Source: Desulfomonile tiedjei | GTDB taxonomy: Bacteria > Desulfobacterota > Desulfomonilia > Desulfomonilales > Desulfomonilaceae | Direction of reading: 5' to 3' | Assembly: GCA_016218715.1 (NCBI GenBank) | Contig: JACRDG010000048.1 | Location: forward strand, 1-64,000 | DNA: 64,000 nt | In this document: one piece after another, positions 56,801 through 64,000 of the stretch | Layout of the letters: every line of letters begins with the position of its first letter | How positions within the stretch are numbered: position 1 is the stretch's first letter | Notes under the pieces: generated by a model | The model's input: the letters and a program-made list of their open reading frames with translations, nothing else | Database searches by the model: none | Told to the model about the DNA's origin: nothing | Translations under genes and position numbers: made by a program

Positions 56801-57737
56801 GACCTTCGAGACCCAGTCGGGGGTCATGGACGTGATGTTTTCCCCGTCCGCAATCAATTTCTTGACCGCACAGGCCGACCACACGGTCAAGATGTGGAGC
56901 ACGAAAACCGGCGATTGCGTTAAGAGCCTGAGAGGCCACACGAATGTAGTCGCCGCGGTCAAGTTCTCGGGGAACGGCAGGGAAGCGGTTTCGGGAGGTG
57001 ACGACCGCACGGTCCGGACGTGGGACCTGCACACGGGAAGAAATCTGGCTACCTTCAAAGGACATCTCGAGACCGTGAGCTGCGTGGCCTTTTCGCGCGA
57101 TGGTGCCCATGTTCTGTCGGGCTCGTGGGACCAGACGCTTCGACTCTGGCGACTGGCAGATGGCCTTCTGCTGAAAACGCTGAAAGGCCACAATGACAAG
57201 ATAACCTCACTGGAATTTGTGTCTGGCTCGGAGTACGCAGTCTCTGCCGGTTTTGAAGGGGTTATCAGGATGTGGGACCTCGCGGCCGGCCGGCTGGTCC
57301 GTGAGCTTCGCGGCCACGAGGGACGTATCATGGGTCTCCGAGTGTCCCCGCAGGGAGACGTGCTCATGAGCGTGGCCATGGACGGAACCGCTCGTATGTG
57401 GGACCTCAAGAAAGGGCTCTGCCTGGGCACCGCCACAGTGGGCGGCGAGGGGGTCAGGGCCGCGGCATTTTCGCCGGATCAACGGTTTTTCGTGACTGGA
57501 GGGACCGACACGGTGCTCAAGCTTTGGAACACCGACACTTTTGAGTGCAAGCGGGAATTCCAGGGGCATTCCCGAGAGATTACAGGGGTCGACTTTTCAT
57601 CCAACGGTCGTTACTTCATCAGCTCGTCCCTGGACGGGTCCGTCATGCTCTGGGAGCTTGACTGGGAATGGGATTTCCAGGGCAAAAACACCGATGACAC
57701 TACCCGACCCGTTCAACCGCTGAACGGGTCGCAATAA
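53820..57737 (+). CDS. Ser/Thr protein kinase with TPR region and two WD40 propellers
   Basis: The 1305-residue protein has a small N-terminal domain (1-77), a Pro/Ala linker, and a eukaryotic-type kinase domain (about 123-395) with GGMGAVY, Lys151, HRDVKPGN (244-251), DFG (264-266) and APE (308-310), all key residues present. TPR-like helices lie at about 425-560. Seven WD40-like repeats lie at about 635-900 (two of them degenerate) and seven more at about 1010-1290, so two complete propellers are likely. There is no membrane helix, so it is cytosolic. It starts 4 bp after the RNase gene and ends 3 bp before the Nudix gene. Confidence 0.93.
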   Translation: MSEQRIALKIIPTPATHDLAESDLLRISRITKIPAEKIRDRIARGKGITIITAVHPKVQELLNLIKSMGFSVITEPVPAATVSGGAAAPRTQPPAPLASQSGSSKARVEENEWRVGDIIENLYEVRDIKHGGMGAVYVVRHRRWNVMMAVKSLLKRLQDNEEDRSLFLKEAETWIDVGFHPNIAACYYVRNINEHLRIFVEYADGGPLNYWLAYHRPVGWDLLIDLMVQFCDGLEHAHSKGLVHRDVKPGNCMMTKSGTLKVTDFGLTKRRSASSADLAGITVPEYENVAVERESITAAGMGTPGYMAPEMWIPHADVGPAADIYAFGVMFFELCCGRKPFVIQPGERRDKLAYAHVKKQPPSPCSLRKDLPGPIEELILKCLNKSPEDRYTSFGDVREELTAIFESLFKRRFTREKPDEVRLFSDALNNRAVSLMDLNHHEEAEAALEKALRSDPHHPEAVYNRGLLEWLRSGKPDWDLVKLLEEVVKAPEYQGRAAHLLGRCLLTLGDASRAQKACETALSSEESSEDRLKPYSIALIGCGKDRDAIAHMETYLKEYPNDDEAIGWLVAALARSDRSKEAEEWLGRLSVGSELAALGLHEITEAFVFTGLEEQHVLKGHTGWVTFACPLPKSDLFLTASRDRTLRVWDPVTGEEKGRTALVGQPPGDLWISPDERLVLLASGQAGAPSQMLDLESGRYVGKPIGHEGLVTAAGFSRDGGFVVTVEQKGAVRLWDAVHLRAAGSFKVPIHTAAAVVSSDPADLDILVAGMDRMVKRIRLATGQVETFDPGHRDAITGLKADPCGTRALTSGRDRQVIVWNVRSGTIVTTFQVHQEPVTAMAINPVRDLAASYDPRGGLKVWDVKTGMVFRSFSTGDAETHAISFSRDGTQLGAGGKEMVFRVWDVRGRHVVPGLALAKILPVTKQMRSDRKFKALMERAHRAVKKGAFAKAYRLLRETQTLAGYERSDQALDLIHRMKDRGTRTGIHGGWKRKTFETQSGVMDVMFSPSAINFLTAQADHTVKMWSTKTGDCVKSLRGHTNVVAAVKFSGNGREAVSGGDDRTVRTWDLHTGRNLATFKGHLETVSCVAFSRDGAHVLSGSWDQTLRLWRLADGLLLKTLKGHNDKITSLEFVSGSEYAVSAGFEGVIRMWDLAAGRLVRELRGHEGRIMGLRVSPQGDVLMSVAMDGTARMWDLKKGLCLGTATVGGEGVRAAAFSPDQRFFVTGGTDTVLKLWNTDTFECKREFQGHSREITGVDFSSNGRYFISSSLDGSVMLWELDWEWDFQGKNTDDTTRPVQPLNGSQ

Positions 57738-57740
57738 GGC

Positions 57741-58376
57741 ATGAGTTTGGATACACAGTCCTGGTGGAACCTCCCCTGTTTCGAGGAGGAACTGATCAAA
57801 ATTCTCGCCGGTCGGCCGAAGGAGACGTTGCCCGCCGACGGTCTGGTGACCGCGGCTGTACTGGTTCCCCTTTTTCGCAAAGAGGGGCGTCCCCATGTGC
57901 TGCTTACCAAACGTTCAGACTTCGTCGAGCATCACCGGGGGGAGATTTCCTTTCCCGGTGGCAAACTCGATCCCGAGGATCCCGATCTCCAGTGGTGCGC
58001 GCTGCGGGAAACAGCGGAGGAAGTGGGGATTCCTCCGTCGGATGTACGCATATTGGGTGAGCTTGACGATTTCTACACCGTAGCCACTCGGTTTCACGTG
58101 GTCCCCTTTGTGGGCACGATCCCCTATCCGTACGAGTTTCGGGTGAGCGCGCGGGAGATAGCCGGATTGCTCGGCGTGCCGCTCGACATCTTCTTCGATC
58201 CCGAACGGAGATCCGAAGAAATCTGGACCTTCCAGGGCATGGAGGTCAACGTCGTATCCTATCGCTGGGAGGGGCACACCATCTGGGGGGCTACGGCACG
58301 GATCCTCAAACACTTTGCCGAACTGCTCGAAAACTGGCCGCCCGAACGAAATTCGTGTCGAGGCGCGTCCTTTTGA
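57741..58376 (+). CDS. Nudix hydrolase, CoA pyrophosphatase type
   Basis: The 211-residue protein has the CoA pyrophosphatase (NudL/YeaB) features: LLTKRSDFVEHHRGEISFPG in front of the Nudix helix, and GGKLDPEDPDLQWCALRETA then EEVG. The one-residue longer Nudix spacing fits this subfamily. It cleaves CoA, oxidised CoA or related dinucleotides. It is coupled to the kinase gene with a 3-bp gap, which suggests a common regulon; the link is inferred. Confidence 0.88.
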   Translation: MSLDTQSWWNLPCFEEELIKILAGRPKETLPADGLVTAAVLVPLFRKEGRPHVLLTKRSDFVEHHRGEISFPGGKLDPEDPDLQWCALRETAEEVGIPPSDVRILGELDDFYTVATRFHVVPFVGTIPYPYEFRVSAREIAGLLGVPLDIFFDPERRSEEIWTFQGMEVNVVSYRWEGHTIWGATARILKHFAELLENWPPERNSCRGASF

Positions 58377-58438
58377 CCGCGCTGTAGTGGAGCACTCCGC
58401 ATTGCTCGAGCACATGATATCTCAAGGAAGGAAGGACC

Positions 58439-59053
58439 GTGAAGAACCGCACCGACAAGTATCCTCCTGATTTTCAACGCTGCGTTGATTTCCACGGGCA
58501 TGTGTGCCCTGGATTGGCGATAGGATATGCAGCGGTTAAGGCCGGCAGCCGCGTGCTGAACCTCAGCGCCTCCGGGGACGAAGAGGTGGTGGCAATCGTC
58601 GAGAACGATTCGTGTGCCGTCGACGCAGTCCAGGTGCTTCTGGGGTGCACCTTCGGCAAGGGTAATCTCGTCTTTCGCGACTGGGGAAAACAGATCTTCA
58701 CCTTCTTCGACCGAGCGACCGGCCGCGCGGTCAGGGCCTCTTTCACCGGTGCGGTCCCGGGCCGTGACGAGCGCCACGCGATCAAACAGAGAATAGATGC
58801 GGGTGAGGCAACCGATCAAGAGAAGCGACGCTTCGACGAGCTTCGCGAACAGTCCGTGACAGCGCTTGTTGACTCCGATCCTCGCACATTCTTCGACGTC
58901 CGGGAGGTCAAGATACAGGTGCCGCCTCTCGCGCGAATCGTGACCGCGAGCCCGTGTGATAGATGCGACGAACTCACCATGGACTCGAGACTTGTTCCAA
59001 CGGGAGGGCAACTGATTTGTCACGGCTGCGCGTCGAAGACCGATACGGAGTAG
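58439..59053 (+). CDS. FmdE-family protein (tungsten/molybdenum formyl-MFR dehydrogenase subunit E-like)
   Basis: The 204-residue protein has the FmdE signature HGHVCPGLAIGYAA and ENDSCAVDAVQ, plus a C-terminal zinc ribbon (SPCDRCDELTM ... CHGCA). Despite the family name, FmdE proteins occur in bacteria without formylmethanofuran and may handle metals. The GTG at 58439 follows GGAAGGAAGGA. It starts 62 bp after the Nudix gene. No formate dehydrogenase gene is adjacent. Confidence 0.88.
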   Translation: MKNRTDKYPPDFQRCVDFHGHVCPGLAIGYAAVKAGSRVLNLSASGDEEVVAIVENDSCAVDAVQVLLGCTFGKGNLVFRDWGKQIFTFFDRATGRAVRASFTGAVPGRDERHAIKQRIDAGEATDQEKRRFDELREQSVTALVDSDPRTFFDVREVKIQVPPLARIVTASPCDRCDELTMDSRLVPTGGQLICHGCASKTDTE

Positions 59054-59270
59054 CCAGCGAACGAGGAGCAACGCTGAAGATCGGAAGACGCTAACCCCAG
59101 GGACTCGTCTTCGGCGGTTCAGTGATGAATTGCGTCACTGCCGGCGCTGCGGGATAATACCGCCAGGCGGGGAACCGCCCCACCAGAAGCAGCTCCTTTC
59201 TCGAACAATTGTTTCGCATTCACGGCGACACTATTTTTTTTCATTCTGTTTCACGCGTCCTCCCCATTTC

Positions 59271-59276
59271 CGTCTA
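59271..59276 (+). promoter_or_regulatory. Possible ECF-type -10 box before the sigma gene
   Basis: CGTCTA at 59271-59276, typical of many ECF -10 boxes, lies 17 bp before the ATG at 59294. TGTTTC is located 18 bp upstream of it, but the usual GGAAC -35 is not seen. The match is weak. Confidence 0.3.
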
Positions 59277-59293
59277 GCGTAATAGAGAAGCCA

Positions 59294-59824
59294 ATGGATG
59301 ATGCGGACCTGGTGAAAGCCTTTCGACGGGGTGATGAAAAGGCCTTTTCAGCGCTGGTGAAAAAGCACGCGAAGCCGCTGACCATGATGCTTCTGAGAAT
59401 CGTCAGGGACCCGGAAGAGGCCAAGGACCTCTCCCAGACCGCTTTTCTCAAGGCTTATGAGGGCTTGCCACGGTTCATGAGCGCCTCATCCTTCAAGACG
59501 TGGCTCTACAAGATCGCTCTGAACGCGGCCAGAGACCAATTGAGGAGAGCCAAACCGGTTTTCGTGCCGGAGGCCGCCGATCGATTGGTAGATCCGGCTG
59601 AACCACCGGGTGAACGCTTGGACAAGGCAAGGTATCTTGAAAGAATGCGCCGGGCCGTCGATGAGTTGCCTGAGAAACAGCGGCTTACCCTGCAGTTGAG
59701 GATTTATGAAGAGTTGGATTATCGGGAAATAGCAAAGATCGTCGGGGGCACGGCCTCAGGAGCCCGAGCGAACTTCTTTCAAGCTACCAGGACGTTGAGA
59801 CAAAAATTGAGATCACTGAAATGA
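59294..59824 (+). CDS. ECF-family RNA polymerase sigma factor
   Basis: The 176-residue protein has region 2 (VRDPEEAKDLSQTAFLKAYE, FKTWLYKIALNAARDQLRR) and region 4 (LPEKQRLTLQLRIYEELDYR then EIAKIVGGTASGARANFFQA). It overlaps the anti-sigma gene by 4 bp (ATGA), so the two are coupled. Its target may be its own operon and the lipoprotein gene downstream. Confidence 0.92.
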   Translation: MDDADLVKAFRRGDEKAFSALVKKHAKPLTMMLLRIVRDPEEAKDLSQTAFLKAYEGLPRFMSASSFKTWLYKIALNAARDQLRRAKPVFVPEAADRLVDPAEPPGERLDKARYLERMRRAVDELPEKQRLTLQLRIYEELDYREIAKIVGGTASGARANFFQATRTLRQKLRSLK

Positions 59825-60381
59825 AAACGCCTGATTGTAACACCATCGAAGAGTGGATCATCACTGATCTGGATCGAGGCCTTTCCTCTGAGGAAAAGAC
59901 CCTTCTCGCTCAACATCTGGACCAGTGCGGCCCGTGTCGTGAGACTCGCGACGAACTCACCAGACTCTTGTCAACCTTCCGCTCGGATGTGCCCGAGGAT
60001 CCCGGGCAGGTATTCTGGCAGCGATATCACTCCTCACTCGAGGCCCGCGTGCAGGAGCGGTCATTTCAACGGAATCGTTTCTGGAACGTGAGGTGGAACT
60101 ATGCGGCCGTCGCGTTCGCTGCCATGCTTTTGTTGACCGCGGCGCTCGTGACTCACTTCCAGGATAGCCAGGTTAAACCGCACGCGATGGTAGCGATGTC
60201 CCCCGAGCTGATGCAGGAATTCCAACAACTCTACGGCCCGGTGCCGGATGAAGGGTTTGACTCCGACGGCGAGTCGATGGAGCGTCTGATGCTGATGGTC
60301 GAGGTAAACAGCCCGCGGTACGCCGACGCGTACTTGTCGTGGTTCGAGGTCGAAGACGAATCGAGTCTTCCATTCCTCTAG
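59821..60381 (+). CDS. Zinc-finger anti-sigma factor
   Basis: The 186-residue protein has a cytosolic ZAS-type motif HLDQCGPC (HxxxCxxC) in the first 40 residues, one membrane helix at about 96-113 (YAAVAFAAMLLLTAALV), and a periplasmic tail. It should hold the ECF sigma factor inactive until an envelope signal. It overlaps the sigma gene by 4 bp. Confidence 0.88.
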   Translation: MKTPDCNTIEEWIITDLDRGLSSEEKTLLAQHLDQCGPCRETRDELTRLLSTFRSDVPEDPGQVFWQRYHSSLEARVQERSFQRNRFWNVRWNYAAVAFAAMLLLTAALVTHFQDSQVKPHAMVAMSPELMQEFQQLYGPVPDEGFDSDGESMERLMLMVEVNSPRYADAYLSWFEVEDESSLPFL

Positions 60382-60445
60382 ATCGACCCGGCTTCCCGCC
60401 AGGCGATCCGTGACACCTGCAACGAGCCCTCGTCTCTGAAGAGGG

Positions 60446-60472
60446 GGAACCGTTCATCGGTACAAACGTAGT
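60446..60472 (+). promoter_or_regulatory. Candidate ECF promoter of the Spy-like gene
   Basis: GGAACC (60446-60451), 15 bp, CGTAGT (60467-60472) resembles ECF promoters (GGAAC ... CGTC). It lies 44 nt before the ATG at 60516. Single-site inference. Confidence 0.4.
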
Positions 60473-60515
60473 CCATCGAAATGACGACGGGGGACGTTAC
60501 GAAAGGAGAAATGCG

Positions 60516-61118
60516 ATGCACTTTGTGTGGACGGCTCTGATAACAGCAGGCCTGCTCCTCGCGGGCTGCGCGGACGGCGTGTTTGCACAGCCACCCAAGG
60601 ATCGAGATAAGTCCCGGGAACGGCTTGAGATTGTTACCATGTGGAAACTGATGGAGGCCCTCGATCTTGACAAGGCTACGGCTGACAGGATCTTCGAGAT
60701 TCGTCGTAAGTTTGTGACACAGCGGGATACCCTGGAGAAAGAAGTCCGGCAAGATATTGAAACTTTGCGGGACAAAATCCGCCAAGAGCCGGGGAAGACC
60801 GACGACGCTGAACTGTCCCGCCTGCTCAAGAGCGTCAGAGAGAAAAGAAAGAAGCTTCACAGCCTCCGCGACGAACAATACGAGGAGGTCTCGAAGGTTC
60901 TCACCCCGCTACAGCAGGCACAAATGGTAGTCTTCTTCAAGGACTTTTACCGGGAAATTCGGGGGATGGTCTACCGGGACGGTCCAGGAGCAATGCGCGA
61001 AATGGGCAAGCAACCTCCCGGCGAAGCACCGAGACCGTTTACAGACAGGCCTGGAAGCCCCTTCCAAGGAGAGGGCCCACGCCCGTTCGGCCCGGGCGGC
61101 CCTCCGCCGCCGCGCTGA
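60516..61118 (+). CDS. Spy/CpxP-like stress lipoprotein
   Basis: The 200-residue protein has a lipoprotein signal with lipobox LLAGC at residue 18, so it is membrane-anchored, unlike soluble Spy and CpxP. The mature part is helical with an LTPLQQAQMVVFF motif of the LTxxQ type and charged segments (IRRKFVTQRDTLEKEVRQDI), followed by a Pro/Gly-rich tail (GEGPRPFGPGGPPPP). Spy and CpxP are periplasmic chaperones or stress sensors. AAAGGAG precedes the ATG. It completes an ECF sigma, anti-sigma, effector cassette. Confidence 0.85.
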   Translation: MHFVWTALITAGLLLAGCADGVFAQPPKDRDKSRERLEIVTMWKLMEALDLDKATADRIFEIRRKFVTQRDTLEKEVRQDIETLRDKIRQEPGKTDDAELSRLLKSVREKRKKLHSLRDEQYEEVSKVLTPLQQAQMVVFFKDFYREIRGMVYRDGPGAMREMGKQPPGEAPRPFTDRPGSPFQGEGPRPFGPGGPPPPR

Positions 61119-61212
61119 CGAGTAAAACCAATTCGCGATTGAACGAGTGGTTTTGCCGGTGGGCTCCTCGAATATCACCTGCTGTAAAGCGAATAGGCAT
61201 AACGCCGGGTGC

Positions 61213-61235
61213 CACTGCTGGCTTGTCCAGCAGTG
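61213..61235. repeat. CACTGCTGG palindrome, second copy
   Basis: Stem CACTGCTGG / CCAGCAGTG with loop CTTGT; the copy at 19967-19989 has the complementary loop ACAAG, so the two are the same element in opposite orientation. Confidence 0.75.
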
Positions 61236-61291
61236 CGATCCCACTCCGACGGAACTTCTGAGAATCACTATAGTTGTGCAAAGAAATTTCC

Positions 61292-61403
61292 CCCGAGCCC
61301 TTTCCAGAAACTCTATCGCCCTTGTTTTTTAGAGAGGGGCATTGGGGAGAAGCCTTTTTTCAAAAAGGTTCTCCCCGGATTGCTTTTTTGAAAGCGGCTT
61401 GGG
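61292..61403. repeat. Palindromic MITE-like element, copy D
   Basis: Imperfect terminal inverted repeats (CCCGAGCCCTTTC at the left, GAAAGCGGCTTGGG at the right) flank a hairpin at 61344-61376 (GGGGAGAAGCCTTTTTTC / AAAAAGGTTCTCCCC). The element ends one base before the stop codon of the gene at 61405. It is the longest copy (112 bp). Confidence 0.7.
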
Positions 61404-61404
61404 A

Positions 61405-62985
61405 TCAGGCGGAGATTCCGGTCTGATGCGGAATGGTGGTGCGTTTGGTCCGTCGCGAAGGTTTCTTGGGCTTCTCTGCGTCTGATTCCGCCTCGACCCA
61501 CGCCACTTCGACGGCCTCGGGAAGCGGCACAATGGACGAGAGGGAACCTTCGTTGTCTGACGCCGAACAAATATCAGAAGCCGACCCCCCTAATTCTTTG
61601 GCAGAAGCTGCTGTCTCGATCCATTCGATGTCAAGAGTATCCGGAATATCCATTTCTGTTGCCGGTTGGAGCGAAGGGTCCAGCACGGGCGGGGGATCGA
61701 CGTCCGCCGGAGTGGCCATGCATACCATCGGCTCACACACCGCTTCGGATTCAAAATCCGCTTGTCCGGACTTGCTTTCATCCTCGAACCCCGGAGAAGG
61801 GCGAGGCGCGGACGCGAAGAGTTCATCTCGGAACCGATCCGGTTCGGTTTCAGGCGGAGCGGGATCAGGACCGCACTGCGCAGTCTCCTGCTCGAATTGC
61901 ACGGCCCAAGGGTCGATCGGCTGGTCGCCCAGCGACACCGGCTCGGCGGAAGGGAGTGGATCGAGGGCCGAGGGCACGTCATGTTTCCGAGTGTCGCTCC
62001 ATGGGGAGCCCGTCGCGTCTGGCTGTCGCACCAACCAAAGCGCGGCTCCAGCGACGAGGAGCATCAGGAACGGAACGATCGGGGCTAGAAGGCCGAATCC
62101 GGCACGCTTGCCCACTCTCTGCACCGTCACCTTCCAACCCGGTACCGCCAAAGGTATTTCAGCATGAAAAGTGCTGCCCAGCCACCCTTTTTCCACGTTC
62201 ATCGCAAGAGCGGGGGACCACCGGCCCATCGCGGTCCCCTTGCCCGGTAGCCCTGACTGCAGGGTTACATGTTTTTCCGTGTCAGATGGCGCGATGGCCA
62301 GATCGATAGGCTTTCTGGAAAAGGACGTGCGGGAGTACCACGTCACCGCGTCCGATCCACCATGGCGCAGTGTGAGGCAAAAGCGCTGATGTCTCGGATC
62401 GTCCTGAAATCCGACGGTGCCGGGTTGCCCGGCCGCAGCGGCTTCAGCCGCACTGTCGAGTTTGGGCTTGCGGCCCGCTTGCGAAAGGGACAGGTCTCCC
62501 ATCATGGCCAGGGCCTGACCTTGTTCGTTGAGGACTTCCAGGCTGAGGAAATCGGGAAACAACTCATTGAGATGGTTCAGGAGTCGTTCCAATCCGCCGC
62601 GCGCTCCCAGATGCTCTATGTCGAGCCCCCCCGCGGCCATGCCGACGGCGGCGGCTCGCGTCTGGAGGATCGCGTCCAGTTTGGCGGCTAGGCCCCGCGT
62701 CTCTTCTGCAGTCAGTTGAGCCTCCAGAGCTTCCGTGGCTCTCATCTCCGCTACGGTTCCGACCACAACCGCGAGGACGCAGGCGGCTGCCAAAATCGCG
62801 AGGAACAGCCCTCCACGCTTTTTGCTGCCGGGCGATCGTGCGAAGGACCGCGCGCACCCCGACAACCGGTTGCCGAAGGATTCGTCATGCCTCGGCTGAT
62901 TTTTCGCCCGAGGCGGAGGAACCTGAAGAGTACTTCCGCCATCTCGCCCGGATTCGGTTTTCACTGTTGGTGGCCGACTGATCAT
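61405..62985 (-). CDS. Two-helix membrane protein with cache-like sensor domain and acidic tail
   Basis: The 526-residue protein has a membrane helix at about 60-80, an extracytoplasmic domain of about 85-300 that resembles a dCache/PAS-type ligand sensor (LLNHLNELFPDFLSLEVLNE then QGQALAMMGDL), a second helix at about 305-325, and a cytosolic tail of about 200 residues rich in Pro, Asp, Glu and Ser. No HAMP, kinase, cyclase or MCP output domain follows, so its output is unknown; it may act through protein contacts. The C-terminus is basic (PKKPSRRTKRTT). No ribosome site was judged decisive for the ATG at 62985. Confidence 0.7.
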   Translation of the reverse strand: MISRPPTVKTESGRDGGSTLQVPPPRAKNQPRHDESFGNRLSGCARSFARSPGSKKRGGLFLAILAAACVLAVVVGTVAEMRATEALEAQLTAEETRGLAAKLDAILQTRAAAVGMAAGGLDIEHLGARGGLERLLNHLNELFPDFLSLEVLNEQGQALAMMGDLSLSQAGRKPKLDSAAEAAAAGQPGTVGFQDDPRHQRFCLTLRHGGSDAVTWYSRTSFSRKPIDLAIAPSDTEKHVTLQSGLPGKGTAMGRWSPALAMNVEKGWLGSTFHAEIPLAVPGWKVTVQRVGKRAGFGLLAPIVPFLMLLVAGAALWLVRQPDATGSPWSDTRKHDVPSALDPLPSAEPVSLGDQPIDPWAVQFEQETAQCGPDPAPPETEPDRFRDELFASAPRPSPGFEDESKSGQADFESEAVCEPMVCMATPADVDPPPVLDPSLQPATEMDIPDTLDIEWIETAASAKELGGSASDICSASDNEGSLSSIVPLPEAVEVAWVEAESDAEKPKKPSRRTKRTTIPHQTGISA

Positions 62986-63447
62986 GACTTCCCATCCGTT
63001 CTGTTGTATGTTTTCGCCTGAACCTTGACAATGTCCTCAGATGATGAATGATTACGAGATCTCCTGATACGTCCCGCACAGCGAGCACGCCGCGTTGTGG
63101 CCGGTGCGGACTGGGCCGTACAGGTTCCTATTCACGGGGATTCGTGTAGCAGAAAATGGCAGGAAAGGCAAGTATTATTCTAGTGTTGGATTGCAAAGCT
63201 AATGTATTATATGAATAATCCTGGGCCGCGAGATGCAGAAGCTGGCAGTGGAAGCACCGCGCGGCGCTTCGTGGCTTGCGATCGGCACGGGTTGTTGCCA
63301 AGATTTTCGGTGACGGTCTCTGAGAACATAAGCGGAGACACCGTGAATTCCTCTCGCTCTGCAATCGTGAGCCAGAACAGGACCTGGCGGTCACCGGGAT
63401 CCGCGGGAGCGTAGTGCAACCGGCTGTCCTTCTGGGAGGACTATACA
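62986..63447. other. Gene-free divergent region with an AT-rich patch
   Basis: A 462-bp region separates the divergent membrane protein and the heptose kinase gene. The only notable feature is an AT-rich patch (63160-63230) with TTGCAA, 17 bp, AATAAT on the plus strand, a possible upstream promoter for the heptose kinase gene. No protein gene is supported. Confidence 0.4.
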
Positions 63448-64000
63448 TTGAATGAAGGTATTATCCGAAAAATCAAGTCGGTCCCCATCCTGGTGACCGG
63501 CGACGTCATGCTGGACGAGTACATCATTGGCGAAGTGGACCGCATATCGCCGGAATCTCCCGTTCCGGTTGTCGTCGCTCGCGACAGGCTCCGCAGGTTG
63601 GGGGGCGCGGGCAACGTCGTTCGCAATCTGATTTCCCTCGGCGGCACGGTGGCACTCCTATCCGCTGTCGGCAATGACAGTGCCGGCCGCTGGTTTAAGC
63701 AACACTGCGAGCAGATGGCAGTGGAGAGCTTCTGGTTGAAAGACGATCGGTCGAGACCAACGACCATCAAGACGCGGGTGGTGGCGAGAAACCAGCAGAT
63801 CGTTCGGATAGACGAGGAACACGTAGGATACATCAGCCCCGAGTTGGAGGCGGCCATCATCGATGACGTCCGATCCGTTGCGCCACAGGTTCAGGCCATG
63901 GTCGTATCGGATTACGGGAAAGGGCTGGTCACACCCAGCTTGCTCAAGGCGCTCCTCTCCGCCGCGCGGGCAAACGGCATTCCCACTCTGGTGGACCCGA
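63448..64000 (+). CDS. hldE: D-glycero-beta-D-manno-heptose 7-phosphate kinase (partial)
   Basis: The 184 visible residues are the N-terminal part of the HldE/RfaE1 kinase domain (PfkB family), which phosphorylates heptose 7-phosphate at O1 for LPS. GDVMLDEYIIGEVDRISPES, LGGAGNVVRNL, and SDYGKGLVT match. The start is a TTG with GGGAGGA 7 nt upstream. It continues past the window, so fusion to the adenylyltransferase domain cannot be told. It pairs functionally with gmhA at 50740. Confidence 0.9.
   Translation, partial: MNEGIIRKIKSVPILVTGDVMLDEYIIGEVDRISPESPVPVVVARDRLRRLGGAGNVVRNLISLGGTVALLSAVGNDSAGRWFKQHCEQMAVESFWLKDDRSRPTTIKTRVVARNQQIVRIDEEHVGYISPELEAAIIDDVRSVAPQVQAMVVSDYGKGLVTPSLLKALLSAARANGIPTLVDP

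Noticed and set aside
63128-63448. Small frames between the membrane protein and hldE
   Set aside because: They are short, on both strands, with no ribosome site, and lie in an AT-variable gap.
1-64000. CRISPR arrays, transposase genes, phage genes, rRNA, tmRNA or SRP RNA
   Set aside because: No regularly spaced direct repeats, transposase motifs, phage modules or recognisable RNA-gene cores were seen by eye. A covariance-model search would be needed for small RNAs.

Overview
The window is a gene-dense (52 protein genes called), moderately GC-rich bacterial chromosome segment with no plasmid, phage or insertion-sequence hallmark. Gene content points to a diderm, anaerobic-type bacterium of the Desulfobacterota (former Deltaproteobacteria), plausibly Syntrophobacter- or Desulfomonile-like. 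The grounds are heptose/LPS genes (gmhA, the start of hldE), TolC and HlyD exporter parts, a K+-independent membrane pyrophosphatase, thiolase with 3-hydroxyacyl-CoA dehydrogenase, an FmdE-family protein, and a eukaryotic-type Ser/Thr kinase. The assignment is inference; no rRNA or other marker locus is present.

Layout. 1-511: four tRNA genes on the minus strand, read Thr(TGT)-Tyr(GTA)-Gly(TCC)-Thr(GGT), the order that precedes tufB in E. coli. 519-4785: a minus-strand operon ftsH, a MobA/MocA-like nucleotidyltransferase, and an IspH-UbiA fusion. 4957-9268: a TolC/HlyD pair with a clear sigma70-type promoter, followed by a membrane glycosyltransferase. 9708-10969: two small secreted proteins, one behind a promoter flanked by CTAACAT repeats. 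11249-16139: convergent recD2 and ftsK separated by a palindromic repeat. 16460-23487: a Cys/Pro-rich secreted protein, a CxxCC protein, 3-hydroxybutyryl-CoA dehydrogenase, a Nudix enzyme, a QueG-like Fe-S protein and a glucan phosphorylase. 23944-30130: response regulator, thiolase, zinc-ribbon protein, dapF, a pilin-like protein with a membrane partner, and class II aldolase. 30194-37412: a minus-strand series (DNA methyltransferase, purE, a stand-alone IMP cyclohydrolase, TPR lipoprotein, APH/AAA protein, rlmN, ndk, RRM protein). 37718-42412: SagB-like nitroreductase, class III cyclase and hppA, ended by a strong terminator. 42738-51345: an FlgO/FG-GAP-type periplasmic protein behind a sigma54 promoter plus leader terminator, a metallo-hydrolase, rpoH, a LonB-like protease, a PilZ-like protein and gmhA. 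51818-64000: an RNase R / double-propeller kinase / Nudix operon, FmdE-like protein, an ECF sigma / anti-sigma / Spy-like lipoprotein cassette, a cache-like membrane protein, and partial hldE.

How the genes work together. Envelope quality control and stress are strongly represented (FtsH, LonB-like protease, RpoH, the ECF cassette). Acyl-CoA metabolism is represented by separate thiolase and dehydrogenase genes, and purine synthesis by purE plus a split purH. The most unusual items are the kinase with two complete seven-bladed WD40 propellers packed 3-4 bp from RNase R and a CoA-pyrophosphatase-like Nudix gene, the IspH-UbiA fusion with a degraded first Asp motif, the consensus sigma54 promoter followed at once by an intrinsic terminator, and a MITE-like palindromic element inserted between convergent stop codons. 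All calls come from reading the sequence; no database search was run.
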